Positions 36,875-50,135 of a stretch of DNA of 64,000 nt are shown in pieces. Under the pieces are notes generated by a model. That model made no database searches. It was not told where the DNA came from and was given only the letters and a program-made list of their open reading frames with translations. Origin of the DNA: Fragilaria crotonensis (taxonomy: Eukaryota; Bacillariophyta; Fragilariophyceae; Fragilariales; Fragilariaceae); NCBI GenBank assembly GCA_022925895.1, contig JAKSYS010000004.1, positions 338,768 to 402,767 of the forward strand, read 5' to 3'. Every line of letters begins with the position of its first letter. Positions within the stretch are counted from its first letter, which is position 1. The position numbers and the translations under genes are program-made.

Positions 36875-38185
36875 AAAGTACGGAAATTCCACCGAAGTGG
36901 TATTATGTAGGGAGTGTAACAGGGGTCCCGTATAATTTTACTGTACTCTAATTTTGGGGTGGGTATTATTTAGGTAATTTTGTTGCACAAGTGGCGCTGA
37001 GAGTGGATTTTTCCTTCGTAGAGCCTCCTATTAAAAATCCACTATTCCACTTGTACTGGATCTCAACATCCTACGCGCATTTTGTTCACAGTACTCCGAT
37101 CATAAAGGATTATATTGGTACCACTGTCATCATCTGCATCATCACCCTCATTGTCATAAGCGACTGATCTTGTTGAATACAACAACTACCCGGTTGGGAT
37201 GTTTTGGGATGCTGTTTAGTTTGATGGTGGCTGAGGTCATGATGAATTGCTGCCTTGGTTAGATGGAATCCGAGTTAAGATGTTGGTGGGCATCTATGTT
37301 GGTGCATGGGTTGCTTGAGGCAACTGCAGGCCTGTCAACAACATGTTTTGCGCTGTATACGGAGGCTTCATTGGAGAAGTCATGGATGTACGAGTACTGG
37401 TTTGTAAGAATGAAGTGGTTTTCATGCTGGTTGGTCCATTGGTTGCATTAGAAGCATTGAGCAAATTGTTGGCTGGCGGCATCAAAGTTGGTGCAACCAA
37501 TCCGCCGCCCACAAACCAGCAGCTCACGTATGCAGTCTCAACAACATACCCAACAACAAGAAGCAAGTATTGATGGAGATGCCAGGTAAATGGTGGACTT
37601 CTCTGTCAGAGCAACCGTGGGATTGCTGGCTGTTGTGATGGCAAATGCATCAGTAATTTGGAATTGGTTGTACTGCTGTTCTCCGGAAATTGTGTTGTTA
37701 TGTTATCATTGCTGGGCATACTGTCAGGACTGCATAGGACTGGTTTACAGGCATGCTGGTTGGTGATGTTGTTGGAATGCCATCAAGGAGATGGGGCGTC
37801 ATCACAAGCTGCAAACTTGAATTGCCATGGCTACCCTGCCTAAGGACTGCAATTGAGTGAAATGGCCACATCTAGAGATGTTTAGTTGCTACTTGTTGGG
37901 TTGTGGTGAGCAATCATCAAAGGTAAAGGTAAACTGCAATGTGAGCAAATTGATAACAACATCTATCCGGATAGTCAGCGTTCAGAGTCCGCCATAGATT
38001 TCGTTTTATTCTTCACGTTAAAAATACTGTACTGGAGTATGTACTTAGAAGTCCGTAGCCGTAGCACAGTAGGCTATATACCGTACGACCTGTAATCGAG
38101 CAACACTTGAATGCACGACATCACGACCTCACGACCCCTTATCACGTGGTGGTACTGAGAGTGGAATTAAAAGGACTACTATCAC
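36875..38185. repeat. 1.31-kb tandem repeat, unit 2
   Basis: Nearly identical to unit 3, with mostly one-base indels in G, C or T runs. Its frames are plus 37,343-37,573 (76 aa) and minus 37,566-37,294 (90 aa). Those peptides are identical in unit 3. Confidence 0.93.
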
Positions 38186-39485
38186 AAAGTACGGAAATTC
38201 CACCGAAGTGGTATTATGTAGGGGAGTGTAACGGGGTCCCGTATAATTCTGTACTCTAATTTTGGGGTGGGTATTTTTAGGTAATTTTGTTGCACAAGTG
38301 GCGCTGAGAGTGGATTTTTCCTTCGTAGAGCCTCCTATTAAAAATCCACTATTCCACTTGTACTGGATCTCAACATCCTACGCGCATTTTGTTCACAGTA
38401 CTCCGATCATAAAGGATTATATTGGTACCACTGTCATCATCTGCATCATCACCCTCATTGTCATAAGCGACTGATCTTGTTGAATACAACAACTACCCGG
38501 TTGGGATGTTTTTGGGATGCTGTTTAGTTTGATGGTGGCTGAGGTCATGATGAATTGCTGCCTTGGTTAGATGGAATCCGAGTTAAGATGTTGGTGGGCA
38601 TCTATGTTGGTGCATGGGTTGCTTGAGGCAACTGCAGGCCTGTCAACAACATGTTTTGCGCTGTATACGGAGGCTTCATTGGAGAAGTCATGGATGTACG
38701 AGTACTGGTTTGTAAGAATGAAGTGGTTTTCATGCTGGTTGGTCCATTGGTTGCATTAGAAGCATTGAGCAAATTGTTGGCTGGCGGCATCAAAGTTGGT
38801 GCAACCAATCCGCCGCCCACAAACCAGCAGCTCACGTATGCAGTCTCAACAACATACCCAACAACAAGAAGCAAGTATTGATGGAGATGCCAGGTAAATG
38901 GTGGACTTCTCTGTCAGAGCAACCGTGGGATTGCTGGCTGTTGTGATGGCAAATGCATCAGTAATTTGGAATTGGTTGTACTGCTGTTCTCCGAAATTGT
39001 GTTGTTATGTTATCATTGCTGGGCATACTGTCAGGACTGCATAGGACTGGTTTACAGGCATGCTGGTTGGTGATGTTGTTGGAATGCCATCAAGGAGATG
39101 GGGCTCATCACAAGCTGCAAACTTGGAATTGCCATGGCTACCCTGCCTAAGGACTGCAATTGAGTGAAATGGCCACATCTAGAGATGTTTAGTTGCTACT
39201 TGTTGGGTTGTGGTGAGCAATCATCAAAGGTAAAGGTAAACTGCAATGTGAGCAAATTGATAACAACATCTATCGGATAGTCAGCGTTCAGAGTCCGCCA
39301 TAGATTTCGTTTTATTCTTCACGTTAAAAATACTGTACTGGAGTATGTACTTAGAGTCCGTAGCCGTAGCACAGTAGGCTATATACCGTACGACCTGTAA
39401 TCGAGCAACACTTGAATGCACGACGACCTCACGACCCCTTATCACGTGGTGGTACTGAGAGTGGAATTAAAAGGACTACTATCAC
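38186..39485. repeat. 1.31-kb tandem repeat, unit 3
   Basis: Third unit, ending at GGACTACTATCAC, after which the sequence leaves the repeat. Frames equivalent to those in unit 2 are plus 38,651-38,881 and minus 38,874-38,602. A further plus frame (38,262-38,474), with a hydrophobic end TTVIICIITLIVISD, is open only in this unit. Confidence 0.93.
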
Positions 39486-39630
39486 AGTACTATAGTAGGA
39501 GAGATCCTATATGACATACGCTTATACATTATACACCATACACACTACGGATGTGTCCAGTTTTGGTGAACCTTTTCACTACAAGGTACAAGGCGGTACT
39601 TGTACCTTGCATATGCATAATAAGATATAA

Positions 39631-40368
39631 GAGCATCCCCACCCGTGAGGTATTTCTCAGACATTTTGGCTTTTAGCGTCATTTAGCGTCTTTTTGAAAT
39701 CGGCACACCACCGGTTGGGCCCGATGGACATTTTCGTAAAAGTTCATGGAATATCTTGGAATATGACGCTATTCATTCTGCCATATGGCAGAATTAATAT
39801 GATTTCTGCTTCCTGGCTATAAAATAGCGTTGCTTGATATGTCCTATTTGATCAACTCGATTCAAGACTTTTGATCTATTCAACGCTGGATTCAGGCATG
39901 GTGCGCCATACTTTGTTGTACTGTAGTACAGTACTTGACTACGTTTCAAAATCGCAACGAAATTGACGTCATTTGGGATGACAATGGCGACCTCATCGAC
40001 CTAGTGATGTGTTGTTCTTCACACCAGGAGGTGATTTCACGCCTGAAAACGAAGTGCTTCATGAGCAAATTGTCGTTGCTGACATGTGGATCCATCCTAC
40101 AACCATGATGATGATCACATGATGATGATAGAACGCGAAACCACGATGACGACGAAAGAATGAAATCCGAATATCGTACTGTACTCGTATACTGGTACTG
40201 AAGTATTCTACGGCGCACGGGTCCGCGCCCGTTTTGAACAATAATAGCGCATCGGGTGGGAATTGGAGAGTGCATCTAATCGGACATATCGGAAATGTCC
40301 TAAATAAGCTTCTCATGACGCTACTCAAAAAATAGCGTCCCAAAAAGACCCGACAGGTGGGGATGCTC
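39631..40368. mobile_element. MITE with 13-bp TIRs, PIF/Harbinger (Tourist-like) type
   Basis: The element starts GAGCATCCCCACC (39,631) and ends with its exact reverse complement GGTGGGGATGCTC (40,356-40,368). Both sides are flanked by TAA (39,628-39,630 and 40,369-40,371), the three-base target duplication of PIF/Harbinger elements. It is 738 bp long and encodes no transposase. A Harbinger transposase at 61-62 kb shows the family is or was present in this genome. Confidence 0.85.
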
Positions 40369-40519
40369 TAAGATATGATATAGGAGAAAACTAAAGGTTA
40401 CAGTACAAACGAGCTCCGTTGGAGTACAGTACTTAGGTTTGAAGACGAGGAGAGAAAATGTTCTACAGGACTACGATACTGGTGATACCATTTCATACCA
40501 ACATCTCTATTAAAATCTA

Positions 40520-40943
40520 GGGGAATTTGCAATTTAGTCCATAAATAAGTTTAAAGATTATAAAGTACAATGACCCTCTATCTAGTTTTGTACACTATTG
40601 CAATATAGTACATAATGATTTCACTATTTCAATAAAGTACACATGTTTTGGCCATGTTTGCTATGTAGTCCATTTTTTAATTATAACACCCATTTCTCAA
40701 TTTCCGCGCCCGCCACGCCAAGGTTCCACTGAAGATATGGTACCCCGTTGTGTAGATCAAACATAAATCAACCATGGTCACTACTTTTTCATGGAGCCGT
40801 TCTCCATCATTTATTTTCTGATGATGGCATTGTTGGTTACAAACCTTTTCATTCTGACCCTGTCCATCAACTTTAACAGTGGTCATAATTCACCTTGGTG
40901 CGATGCTCTTGTCACATTGTGTGATATCCATGGTGTGTCAAAG
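40520..40943. repeat. MULE left terminal inverted repeat
   Basis: Begins GGGGAATTTGCAATTTAGTC and matches 44,443-44,022 in reverse complement up to GGTGTGTCAAAG. Contains a 69-aa frame (40,886-40,677, minus; MTTVKVDGQGQNEKV) identical to the one in the right repeat. This probably reflects repeat identity, not a gene. Confidence 0.92.
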
Positions 40944-41666
40944 ATCACTGACAAACAATTCAAGTTTAGAACCAGTATTCTACACAACTTCTCGTATTCA
41001 GTAGAGTGGAGGAGATCTTTGTGCTGGAAAGCGGGGCACAATGACAATTGTGCAAATTGAAACCAAGTGGCCATGAACAACTTGACCGTCATGAAGAATA
41101 GTATTGGCCGTGAAGATGTTGATTATATTAAGGAGTCTGGCTGATGAACAAAGACATGACAATTCCAACAATGAAGCCAATTCCAATGAAGCTGATGAAG
41201 ACTACGTCATCAAGGAGGATGATGTAGCTTTGGACAACTACGGCAAGGTTGACATGGAAAGAGTCTTTCCAAACGCTGATCATGACAACCCCAGCCAATC
41301 AAGTACATCCACACCAGGGACAGGGCTGGTACTAGCTAGAGTTCTTTGTTGGATTTTGTCTCAAGGTACCTCGAAATGAGGTAGACTTAATTCACAGTGG
41401 TTGCGATGATAATGGTGGCGTCCTCGTTGATGTGGAATGCCGTTTCAAGAAAACGGAAGAAGATGACATAACACACAGCAAGTAACATAGATGCTGCGGG
41501 ACATGTAACTAGTAGTACTAGTAACGTTACTTTTGTCATTTGCTTATTCTTGTTCAAGAACTTCTCTTTGGTTACTTGAGTTGTCACTTTCCTCTTAGTG
41601 CGACTAGTGCATCTAGTGCGTCTTCATATCTTCACTATGAATGTGTTTTAGTCTTCCTCCTCTTCA

Positions 41667-43673
41667 CTATGAATGTGTTTTAATCTTCATGTTGCTTCTC
41701 TTTGCTATGCTCGTAATCAAAGTTTTTGTCGCTTCCTCAGCCTTCGCGTCGGAAGCAATCTCTTTCCCGGGCGTTAGGGGCCAGGAATTTGGAAATGTCC
41801 TCTTATTGTGACCTCGGCGGTCGCAGTTCAAACAGATGATTCGAGAGTCTTTACCCAGTTGGTATTCAGCAGTTCGATGCCAAATTCTCTTGGTTTTGGG
41901 GCGCGCAGCTCCACGCTTCTTAACAATTGGCTGGCGGAAGCATTTTGCCATCAGATTTCAAAGAGTCCGTGCTCACCGGATAAATGTTCTGCTTGGTGAG
42001 CGTCTTTTGCACGTACCCAAACTTATGACAATCACCCACTAGCTCTGACTGTATACTAAAGGTCAGGTCATTTCGTATCCCTAATTGTGGTGGATACTGA
42101 TGCTGCCAACTAAGCCACTGCGATGACTTCCACAGAACACCGCTTTCCTCAATATCTTGGATGCAGTTTGCTGCCTGCGGTTTCAGTCAGTTGATTTTGT
42201 CAATTAGCAACTCAACAGCCTCATCGCCGGGCCGAGCATGTTTTGGCAATTGCCATAATGTTGTAGTATTGGGAAGTGTTTCTTCCAAACCTCTGTGTCA
42301 CGTTTACTCATATGTGCTGATCACAACTGAATTCCAGATTTGTTGGAAACACTTGTTTCACCAAAGACAAATGGTGTTTCACAAAGGGAGCATCATCATC
42401 AGCCATGCCTTGGCATCCTTGTCCCTGCTGACAAACAATGGGGCGCTTCCTTTAGAAACGTCAACATCTGAACCCACGCTTGCCGATCCTCATTGCTGGC
42501 AATCATGAAACCAATGGGGAATACATTGTTCTTGTCCCTGATGTCAGAACAGATGCAACATATAATGTTCCTTGAATTCACTGCGAAGGTGGGTAGCATC
42601 AAGGAAAATCACCGGTCTCACACTTAAGAGCATATTTCACAAATCCACGAAGGAGGTGAATGCTCTGAATCTCAAAGGTTGGCAAACATGTGAACCCAAT
42701 CAGCACTGACCCTGGCTTTGTTCTTTCAAGCTCCTCAATGCAAGATCCAACCAGCTGAATGCTCTTGCAGTCCAACCTTTGGTTATCAGCCATGGTGGTG
42801 TCCCGGTTGACGGCACGCCATCATACTGTGTTGGACAAAACGACCTGGGAATCCTTTTTGTTTGTTGCCATTGTCCTCACCACAACGTGATTTCCTTCCA
42901 TCCGCTGCGAGTGGTGCACAATGAACTCCAGCATGGATTGTCTTCATCCTCCTAGAGATAGCATACTACATACCATCACTCCTGGTGTGCCTCAAGGCAC
43001 GAATCCCAAGCAAATGGACAGTTGATGTGTTCCTGCATTGATACAACCAAAATTTTCCATTGATGGAACACTTGATGCGCAAGATTTTGCCAGTTTTTAC
43101 ATAGATTTCCACGAGAGGGTTGATGTGTTCCATCTTTGCAAAGAGTCAACGTTGGCTTCCGCCATCACCTTGTAGAAGGTAGCTAGTGTCCGACAAGAAT
43201 CATGCACCCGTTAGATCACTTTCCTCCGTCTTGAAGAAGTGGACACCACTGGGGCATTGATGACAAGCTCATTGGGAAGTTGTTTTGCCTCAATATGCTG
43301 GTTGACGGCTTCCTGCAACAACTCCTCCATCTCTCCGGACTCGAGGGACACATCGGAGTCATGATGTCCGTTGTTGCACTCTTTGTGTTCAACGGCTTTC
43401 CTGCTGGGGCTCTTCGAAACAACTTTGTCGGCTCCACCTGCTCGGTTTTGCCAGTTTGATCAATAAGCAACGATATCGGCATCAGAATCTGATGGATGGT
43501 AACCAGCCAGCCCGTTGAATTATTGCATCATGAAGGTGAGTGCTGAGCCATTCATTAGTACGTTTCAAAGCGTCAACATCACCTTGTTCAGAGGGAATCA
43601 ACAAATAGCCGTGGACGCGAGGATCACCAGGAAAATGGCCGCCATAAGGTTCGTCATCAGGCATACTGACCAA
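41667..43673 (-). pseudogene. MULE transposase, frame-disrupted
   Basis: Pieces in order on the minus strand are as follows. N-terminal frames lie at 43,673-43,216. At 42,793-42,599, SIQLVGSCIEELERTKPGS leads to LLRGFVKYALKCETG. Near 42,640-42,560 another frame reads RPVIFLDATHLRSEFKEHYM, containing the catalytic-type aspartate (LDATH). At 42,602-42,399 comes the MULE core DIRDKNNVFPIGFMIASNED with a following WVQML. At 41,951-41,667 lies a zinc-knuckle tail CLNCDRRGHNKRTF, in which the expected last cysteine is Phe. Several frame changes prevent one continuous reading; introns might explain some. Confidence 0.8.
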
Positions 43674-44021
43674 TCAGCCAGGTGATGGAAGATACAGGAA
43701 TCCGTCTCCCGTCACTAGTCTCCTCTTGTCACCTGCCTGTCACAGTTGACTGTTTTCTTGTCGATTTGTACTGGATGGTACCCTATCAGACAATAGGCAG
43801 TGCACTGCAGTGGAAGGACAAAGGACAAAAGGAAGGGGAGGAACTGACTGCTTTGTTTGCTTGCTTGTTGTTGTTTGAAATGGTGTGTGTGAAATGGATT
43901 ATGGCTGGATGATAATGGATGAATGTGCGATTGTGCAAAGTTGAGGCGCAGTTACTTCTACGTAAGTGTATACCGCCAGTAGCGTTAGTACTAATTGCGC
44001 GCAAATTCTTTTTCAAGGGAA

Positions 44022-44443
44022 CTTTGACACACCATGGATAGCACACAATGTGACAAGAGCATCACACCAAGGTGAATTATGACCACTGTTAAAGTTGATG
44101 GACAGGGTCAGAATGAAAAGGTTTGTAACCAACAATGCCATCATCAGAAAATAAATGATGGAGAACGGCTCCATGAAAAAGTAGTGACCATGGTTGATTT
44201 ATGTTTGATCTACACGACGGGGTACCATATCTTCAGTGGAACCTTGGCGTGGCGGGCGCGGAAATTGAGAAATGGGTGTTATAATTAAAAATGGACTACA
44301 TAGCAAACATGGCCAAAACATGTGTACTTTATTGAAATAGTGAAATCATTATGTACTATATTGCAATAGTGTACAAAACTAGATAGAGGGTCATTGTACT
44401 TTATAATCTTTAAACTTATTTATGGACTAAATTGCAATTTCCC
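44022..44443. repeat. MULE right terminal inverted repeat
   Basis: Reverse complement of the left repeat with a few base changes. The same 69-aa frame lies at 44,079-44,288 on the plus strand, pointing outward. The outermost bases are GCAATTTCCC. Confidence 0.92.
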
Positions 44444-44452
44444 TAAAATCTA

Positions 44453-47400
44453 AGATTGCTGGAACTCAGAGTCCCATTTTTTCTATCCCCTTCAATCCAT
44501 TGATATGTTCGAACAGAAGTGTGCCCACACACCATAGATTCTATCTATGCCTGCATCTGCTGTGTGGCCTTGCCTGGCAAGTCCAACAATCCCACACAAT
44601 CTTTCACCTGTAACACCGATGCTTGGAATGACCATGCTCAGAGTGGAAAAAGCCTCGTGGCTTTCTCCAACCTACCCCATGCTGACACTCCTGCCAGAGG
44701 TCATGAATTCTCCTGGGGTCAGCATCAGGGTTGCAAGCATCATTGCATGGTCGCACCCAGCAGCAGCAGTACCTTGCTACTGCGGTGGTGGCACTGGTTC
44801 TTGCTGTCCCACCATTGCTGTTGCTGTCGCCAAATTTCTCACGGGTTGCATTGCAAGTTGTCGGATATTTCTACTCACCATCTGAAAGTTTGGCTCCATA
44901 TTCCTCACCTTCATTAAGTTCATAGCATTCTTTAATTCCAGATTCTCTTGCTCACCAACAATCACTTCCCAGCAAGCACCTTTGCCCTCTAAATTGCCAA
45001 TCTTATCAATAAGTCAGCTCCATGGTCACCTGACACGGTCACTGCCACCTGTTGTATTGAATTGATTTCTCCTTCATCATTATCGCCATTGTTAGGCAGA
45101 TCAACATCAGCCTTGCCGCGAACATGAGCCCAATCTGCCAGCACCTTTTCCTTGTTCATGTCGGCTGGAACATACTCATCCACCATGAGCAAACAAATAA
45201 GCCACTCTATGCTATTCCCAGAACAAGGCAAGCAGATTCAGGAAGTCTCTCCTTCACATTCGGAACAACATGGTTCAGGATGAACAAGTTCAACATAACC
45301 TGTCGTACATGGGTGGTTAGGCAAATAGAAGGAAATACCACCACCGCACAGTTTCTCTGCAACCTTTGCATTAGCAGGGTAAGGTAACTCAACATCAGCA
45401 TACACATCAGAGGCTCTACATTTGCCTCTTCATCGGCCTCAAATGTCTCTTTCATCCTTCGTCATTCCACATCTCCGCCCAACAAAGTCGCATAGCACTT
45501 TCAACACTGTGACTGCCCAACAACAAAGACTTTGCCTTGCCATTGTCCAGTTGGAATTCCTCCAGTTTGAACATCTTTGCTACTATCTTATGAATCTTTA
45601 CCTTTACTTCTGCTGTCCCTCTTCTGGAATCCAATTGTCATCAGTGAAGCATGAGCATATGGAGAATCTAGTATTGCTGGCGGGTGCATCTTGATATTCA
45701 ACTCGAGCCACAATCTGAGTGAGCAAAGGACACAACATACAGGATTGAGTGCTCCCAACACAATCTGCCACAGTGCCTCTTGTTTGTCTTGAATATTCTG
45801 TGACCAATTCTACCGTGTCTTGAGAGCGAGAGGAAGCTGTCATGGACCCAAATGTGCTCAAGCCCTACCTGCTGTGTGGCTGGATTCATCAACACGAGGA
45901 GCAATCAAATGAAATTGAAAATTTTACCATTGCACTTATACCATACCTTGGCCAATAAATTGCATGCATTACTATAGCCAATGTTGAATTCCATTGTATT
46001 TGCATGGAGAACAAATCAACTTCAGGCACAATGAACCGTTTTGTATCGGAATTGCTGGAACTATTCCCAGGAATTCGTATTCTACACGAAAACATACAAA
46101 ACCGTTGTCATAGTTCCCTACTGGGAGGGGAACCAGGCCGTTAGTCTTGTGCAAACCTAGAAATTCCATGAGCAGAGATCCCAAAAGAGAAGTTCAACAT
46201 GGATTGTATTTGACAGGTAATACTGGAGTACTCCAGTTCACCTTCATACGTACTGGAGTTTACCACCCTGCCTGCCCCGATTATGCCTCACAGAGGCATT
46301 CTCATCACGAAGAAGTCTGCTTGTCGCAACGTACGACACTTAATGTTTTGTACCATACACGTCGCAAACATTGATCCTCATGATTAACAGGAGTTTATCA
46401 CTTTACCATCATAGCAAGCATCTGGAGACCCATAGGCTCATCCAACCTGCAAGTTCATGCTGTGGAGTGAATCTTTCCAGAACTTCTACTTGCTGTGCTG
46501 CTCTTCAGGTGATGAAGCTGCTTCTGACACCTTTCTTGCATTTTTTGTAACTTGTTTGTCAAGGATTGCAGTGCTGTTACTCCCTTCAAGACACAAGTAT
46601 CTTCATATCTTGGCTGCATAAATTTGCTACATCAAGGAGAGTCGTCATCAGGATTGTCTGTTCACACAAGAATCATCCCATCTTTATCATCTTTATCAAG
46701 GACACTATCTTGTTCATACAAAATGCATGCTCATCGACTTGAGACTACCCTTTGCCCCATTAGACCAAAAATCCTTGCATAATTGATAAACAATCTTCCT
46801 TGCATAATTTGATAAACTCTCTTGTTCTGCAAGGATTGTCAAGAGGTGATTTTTGAGCACCCTTGTTCTATAATTCCACAACAATATAAAAGATGCTGAA
46901 GACAAAGATGGGTTGTGGTGCAGCTCCTTTCAAAACTGTTGAACAGTAAGCAAAAGTTGTCATGACAATGAATCTCAATCAGCACAGTGTGCCACTGAAC
47001 AATTCTCCTCCAGCAGAGCGAAGTCCTAATACCCTCCTTAAAGGTGAGGCAATCAATCCAAAAGAATGTCTATCTGGTACTCACAACCATCATGTGGTCT
47101 GGAACTTTGTTGAAAGTGCCCTGCAAAAGAGGGTTCCAGCTGAGTAGCCAAGAATGGTCTGTTCTATTTCATTCAAGCTTTAAAGAAGTCCCTGATATTG
47201 ATGCTCACTTCCAACCATTCAGCACAGAGGCAACAAGGCTTTCGCAAACAACCACATCACTCACTGATCTTAGCGATAATCTTTCATTGCACACATTATC
47301 AGTACAAAATAGGAAGTTGAAGCAATGGCAAGAAGATGAGACAACTTCTGCAGTTGCAACTTCTGCATCTACTAGTAGCACCAACGCATACTTTGACAAG

Positions 47401-50135
47401 TCTGCTGATGGTAACCAAGCTGTATTACTGGAGGATTGTGTTTCTGACACTGTACGGGACGACAGGAAACAAAGATTGACGAAAACAACACAGAAAAATG
47501 GAAAGTAAGGCACAGCGAAAATGAGATTAAATGAGCACCATTGATTGGCGAGAGGATTGAAGGAACTCACCATATTGCTAGAGGAGGCAAAATTGGATAT
47601 GACATATGACGAATGATGACTCCCCCCAGGACAACGAGTACTTGGTGCAGTACAATCAATTATTAAAAACTGCCACTGCTTGTATCAGGGAGTAGTATTA
47701 ATCATCATTGTTACTTGATCGTACAATCAAGAGGCACTTGCATCTGCTGGATCTCTGGTGAGTTCGGGTCTGCGCAAATGCTTCAATCTCCTGCTGGCCT
47801 ATCCTTTCTCGGTTTGAAAAATATGGATCATCTTAATCCAGCTCAGTATCATTGTATTCCCTGTAAGCAGCATCTCTCAGACATGCTCTGCCCGTGCATC
47901 AAAGCAAACGTTCTGAGGTGTAAACAACATATATCCAAGCATCACCAAGCTTGTCAGGGCTGCACAAATCATGTTGTGTTGCTCTCAAATGTCAGCAACG
48001 AACCAGAAGTTGTGAAACTGATTGATTCATATCATGATGTGTTTCCCATGCTTCAAATTTTATTGATGATGGACCACTAAATATTCCTCATTTCTTAGTC
48101 ATACACCAACGGCTATATCAATTCTATTTTGAAGTTGCAATGCATGGAAATTTTGGTAGCACGGTGATGTAGCCTCTGCACTTTTCTTTAGGGATTTGAA
48201 ATGCAGTCTCCTGTGACACAGAATACAGTCCGGTGAGAGAATGGATCAAGTTGTGGATTACAACTCGTTTCGTGGCATTAACATGATTAAAAAATACAGC
48301 TGGTTCTGCAATACTGAAAAAGACGAAACAACAATGGTGGTCAAAGGCGCCGTGTATGTGCATATTATAGGTCTTGAATTGTCCAAAGAAAATGATCAAA
48401 CAGTCCTTGTTTCCGTCCGCCACTGGCAGCATTGTTGTCTGAACTTGAGCAATATCCATCTATGACAATAGCGACCAAAGGAAAAATGACCTTGTTGGAT
48501 GTCTCGACCATTTCGGAAATGCCTCTTTATAGGCATATACGCATCGGAATATTTACAGTGTCTTAGTTAACCACAATTACCGGTGATGTTAAGTAACTCT
48601 TTTTTCGATTTAACCCCTTTTAACCATGTTCATCTAAGTGAATTCTGGAAAATGATTTAACGGTTTTGTTGTCGGAGTGACCTTGAAGCCTCAGTTGGGA
48701 TTCGGCAAACATTCGCAGTAGTCGGAGTACAAAATGCTAGCGGTATGTCATACATTGCTCAATGGATCGCCTTTGCATCTCTTCCACACCCACATTATGG
48801 CAGCAAATTGGAACCTCGCTGGATTGACACGACGGTTGAGCCCCAACCTCCTTATGAAAACTACTGAGGGGGAGGAGTGCTCCCTCCATGCTAATCAAAG
48901 CTGAACCGATTGCTCTACAACAAGAGTCATACTTGCACATACGAGCATGGCAAAAGCCCTAAACAGCACCAGAGCCTGCCTCCATCGGGATCAAACCAAA
49001 CTTCTGCTAAGGGGATTCACAGCATTCACAAGTCCATGCATGATTATTTAAGTTGACAAGGTCGGCGAAGGAAAATGTGGAGAAATAATGAATGCATGTG
49101 AAGTCGGTGCTCTTTCTGTGCTAGGTTCAATTGGACGCTCATGTTGTCAAACGGTGTGAGCTGGCTATTGTTTTCTGTCGTGCTATCTTGGGTTGGTCGC
49201 CTCGGAATTGCAATTGTTTGTGGTTTATGTTGGTCGCCTTCAGAATACCTGGTTTGATATCCTTGGCGTCATTCGTACTCATGTATTCCCCTGCTGTTGG
49301 GTACTATTCAACTGTGATGCAATGTAATGGATGCGATGAGTAAGACCGAGATCAACAAACTTGCCGGGACACTTGAATTATATCATTGGAGGGTGCAATC
49401 AATATTGCTATCAACGGTGTTTGTGGTGCTGCTGCCTGGCCAATATTTGTGCCTTGCTGATAGATGGCGACGTGGAAGGTGAAGAAGGAAGCTTCACCAA
49501 AAGCTCCGATTCTGATTAGTATGCAATCTTTTTTGTTGTGACGCAATGTTTCTCCTCTGCAGTATTAATTCATGTAAACAAGGCATGTGCAAACATGTGA
49601 TGGTAAAAGCACCACCAGCCAAGACGAGACTCACGAATACGCAGTGATGACTTCAGTGCATCCGGACTTGCATTGTCACACAAGAAGTCAACTCATTTTG
49701 TTGAGGAGAAGGACATAACCGCATGTATTCAAAATTTATACAATGGAATCTTTGACTTCATTCTGTCAGCGAGCGAGAATAACAAACTCATGTCAAGAGG
49801 AGGGGATGGCTTGTCGATATTAGGACCTATCCAAACATGGACAACGAGAGCAACTGCGTTGCAATTAGCATAGGTTACTAGGCTGTAAATGGTACCCCAA
49901 AAAGTATGATGTATTTTGCTTTTGCAAAGTACTCAGCTGATGCAAAGTACTCATAACATCATTGTGGGATGTAGTTGCCTCGTATCCTTTGTTTTCGCGT
50001 GTTGGTTAGTAGAGACCTCATCAAAATTGACATTTGGAGAATGACCCTTACGTAGAAAGGATACCGGAAAATCACGACTAACCCGGATTTACCAAAATTT
50101 TATTGATGACCGAGGGGCTTCAGACCGAAACGTAC
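44453..50135. other. Gene-poor region with weak coding-like fragments
   Basis: On the minus strand 45,904-44,777 a chain of short frames looks like one decayed gene: QIVARVEYQDAPASNTRF, KIHKIVAKMFKLEEFQLDNG, EYVPADMNKEKVLADWAH, and a coiled-coil-like end NLELKNAMNLMKVRN with VSRNIRQLAMQP. I suspect a multi-copy diatom family but cannot name it. A plus frame 47,044-47,508 is Ser/Thr-rich with no motif. The rest shows nothing I can support. Confidence 0.4.

Larger units (their letters stand above)
40520..44443. mobile_element. Mutator-like element (MULE), complete with 9-bp target duplication
   Basis: A 3,924-bp element flanked by the direct repeat TAAAATCTA (40,511-40,519 and 44,444-44,452), a 9-bp target site duplication as expected for MULEs. 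Its ends are long inverted repeats of about 423 bp. The interior, read on the minus strand, contains a broken MULE transposase. The well-preserved ends with a decayed interior suggest either recent mobilisation in trans or gene conversion of the ends. Confidence 0.92.

Noticed and set aside
40677-44288. Two identical 69-aa frames as duplicated genes
   Set aside because: They are mirror images within the MULE inverted ends, so identity follows from the repeat.
47044-47508. Ser/Thr-rich 154-codon frame as a gene
   Set aside because: It starts at GTG, lacks an early ATG and shows no domain; kept only as a note in the region entry.
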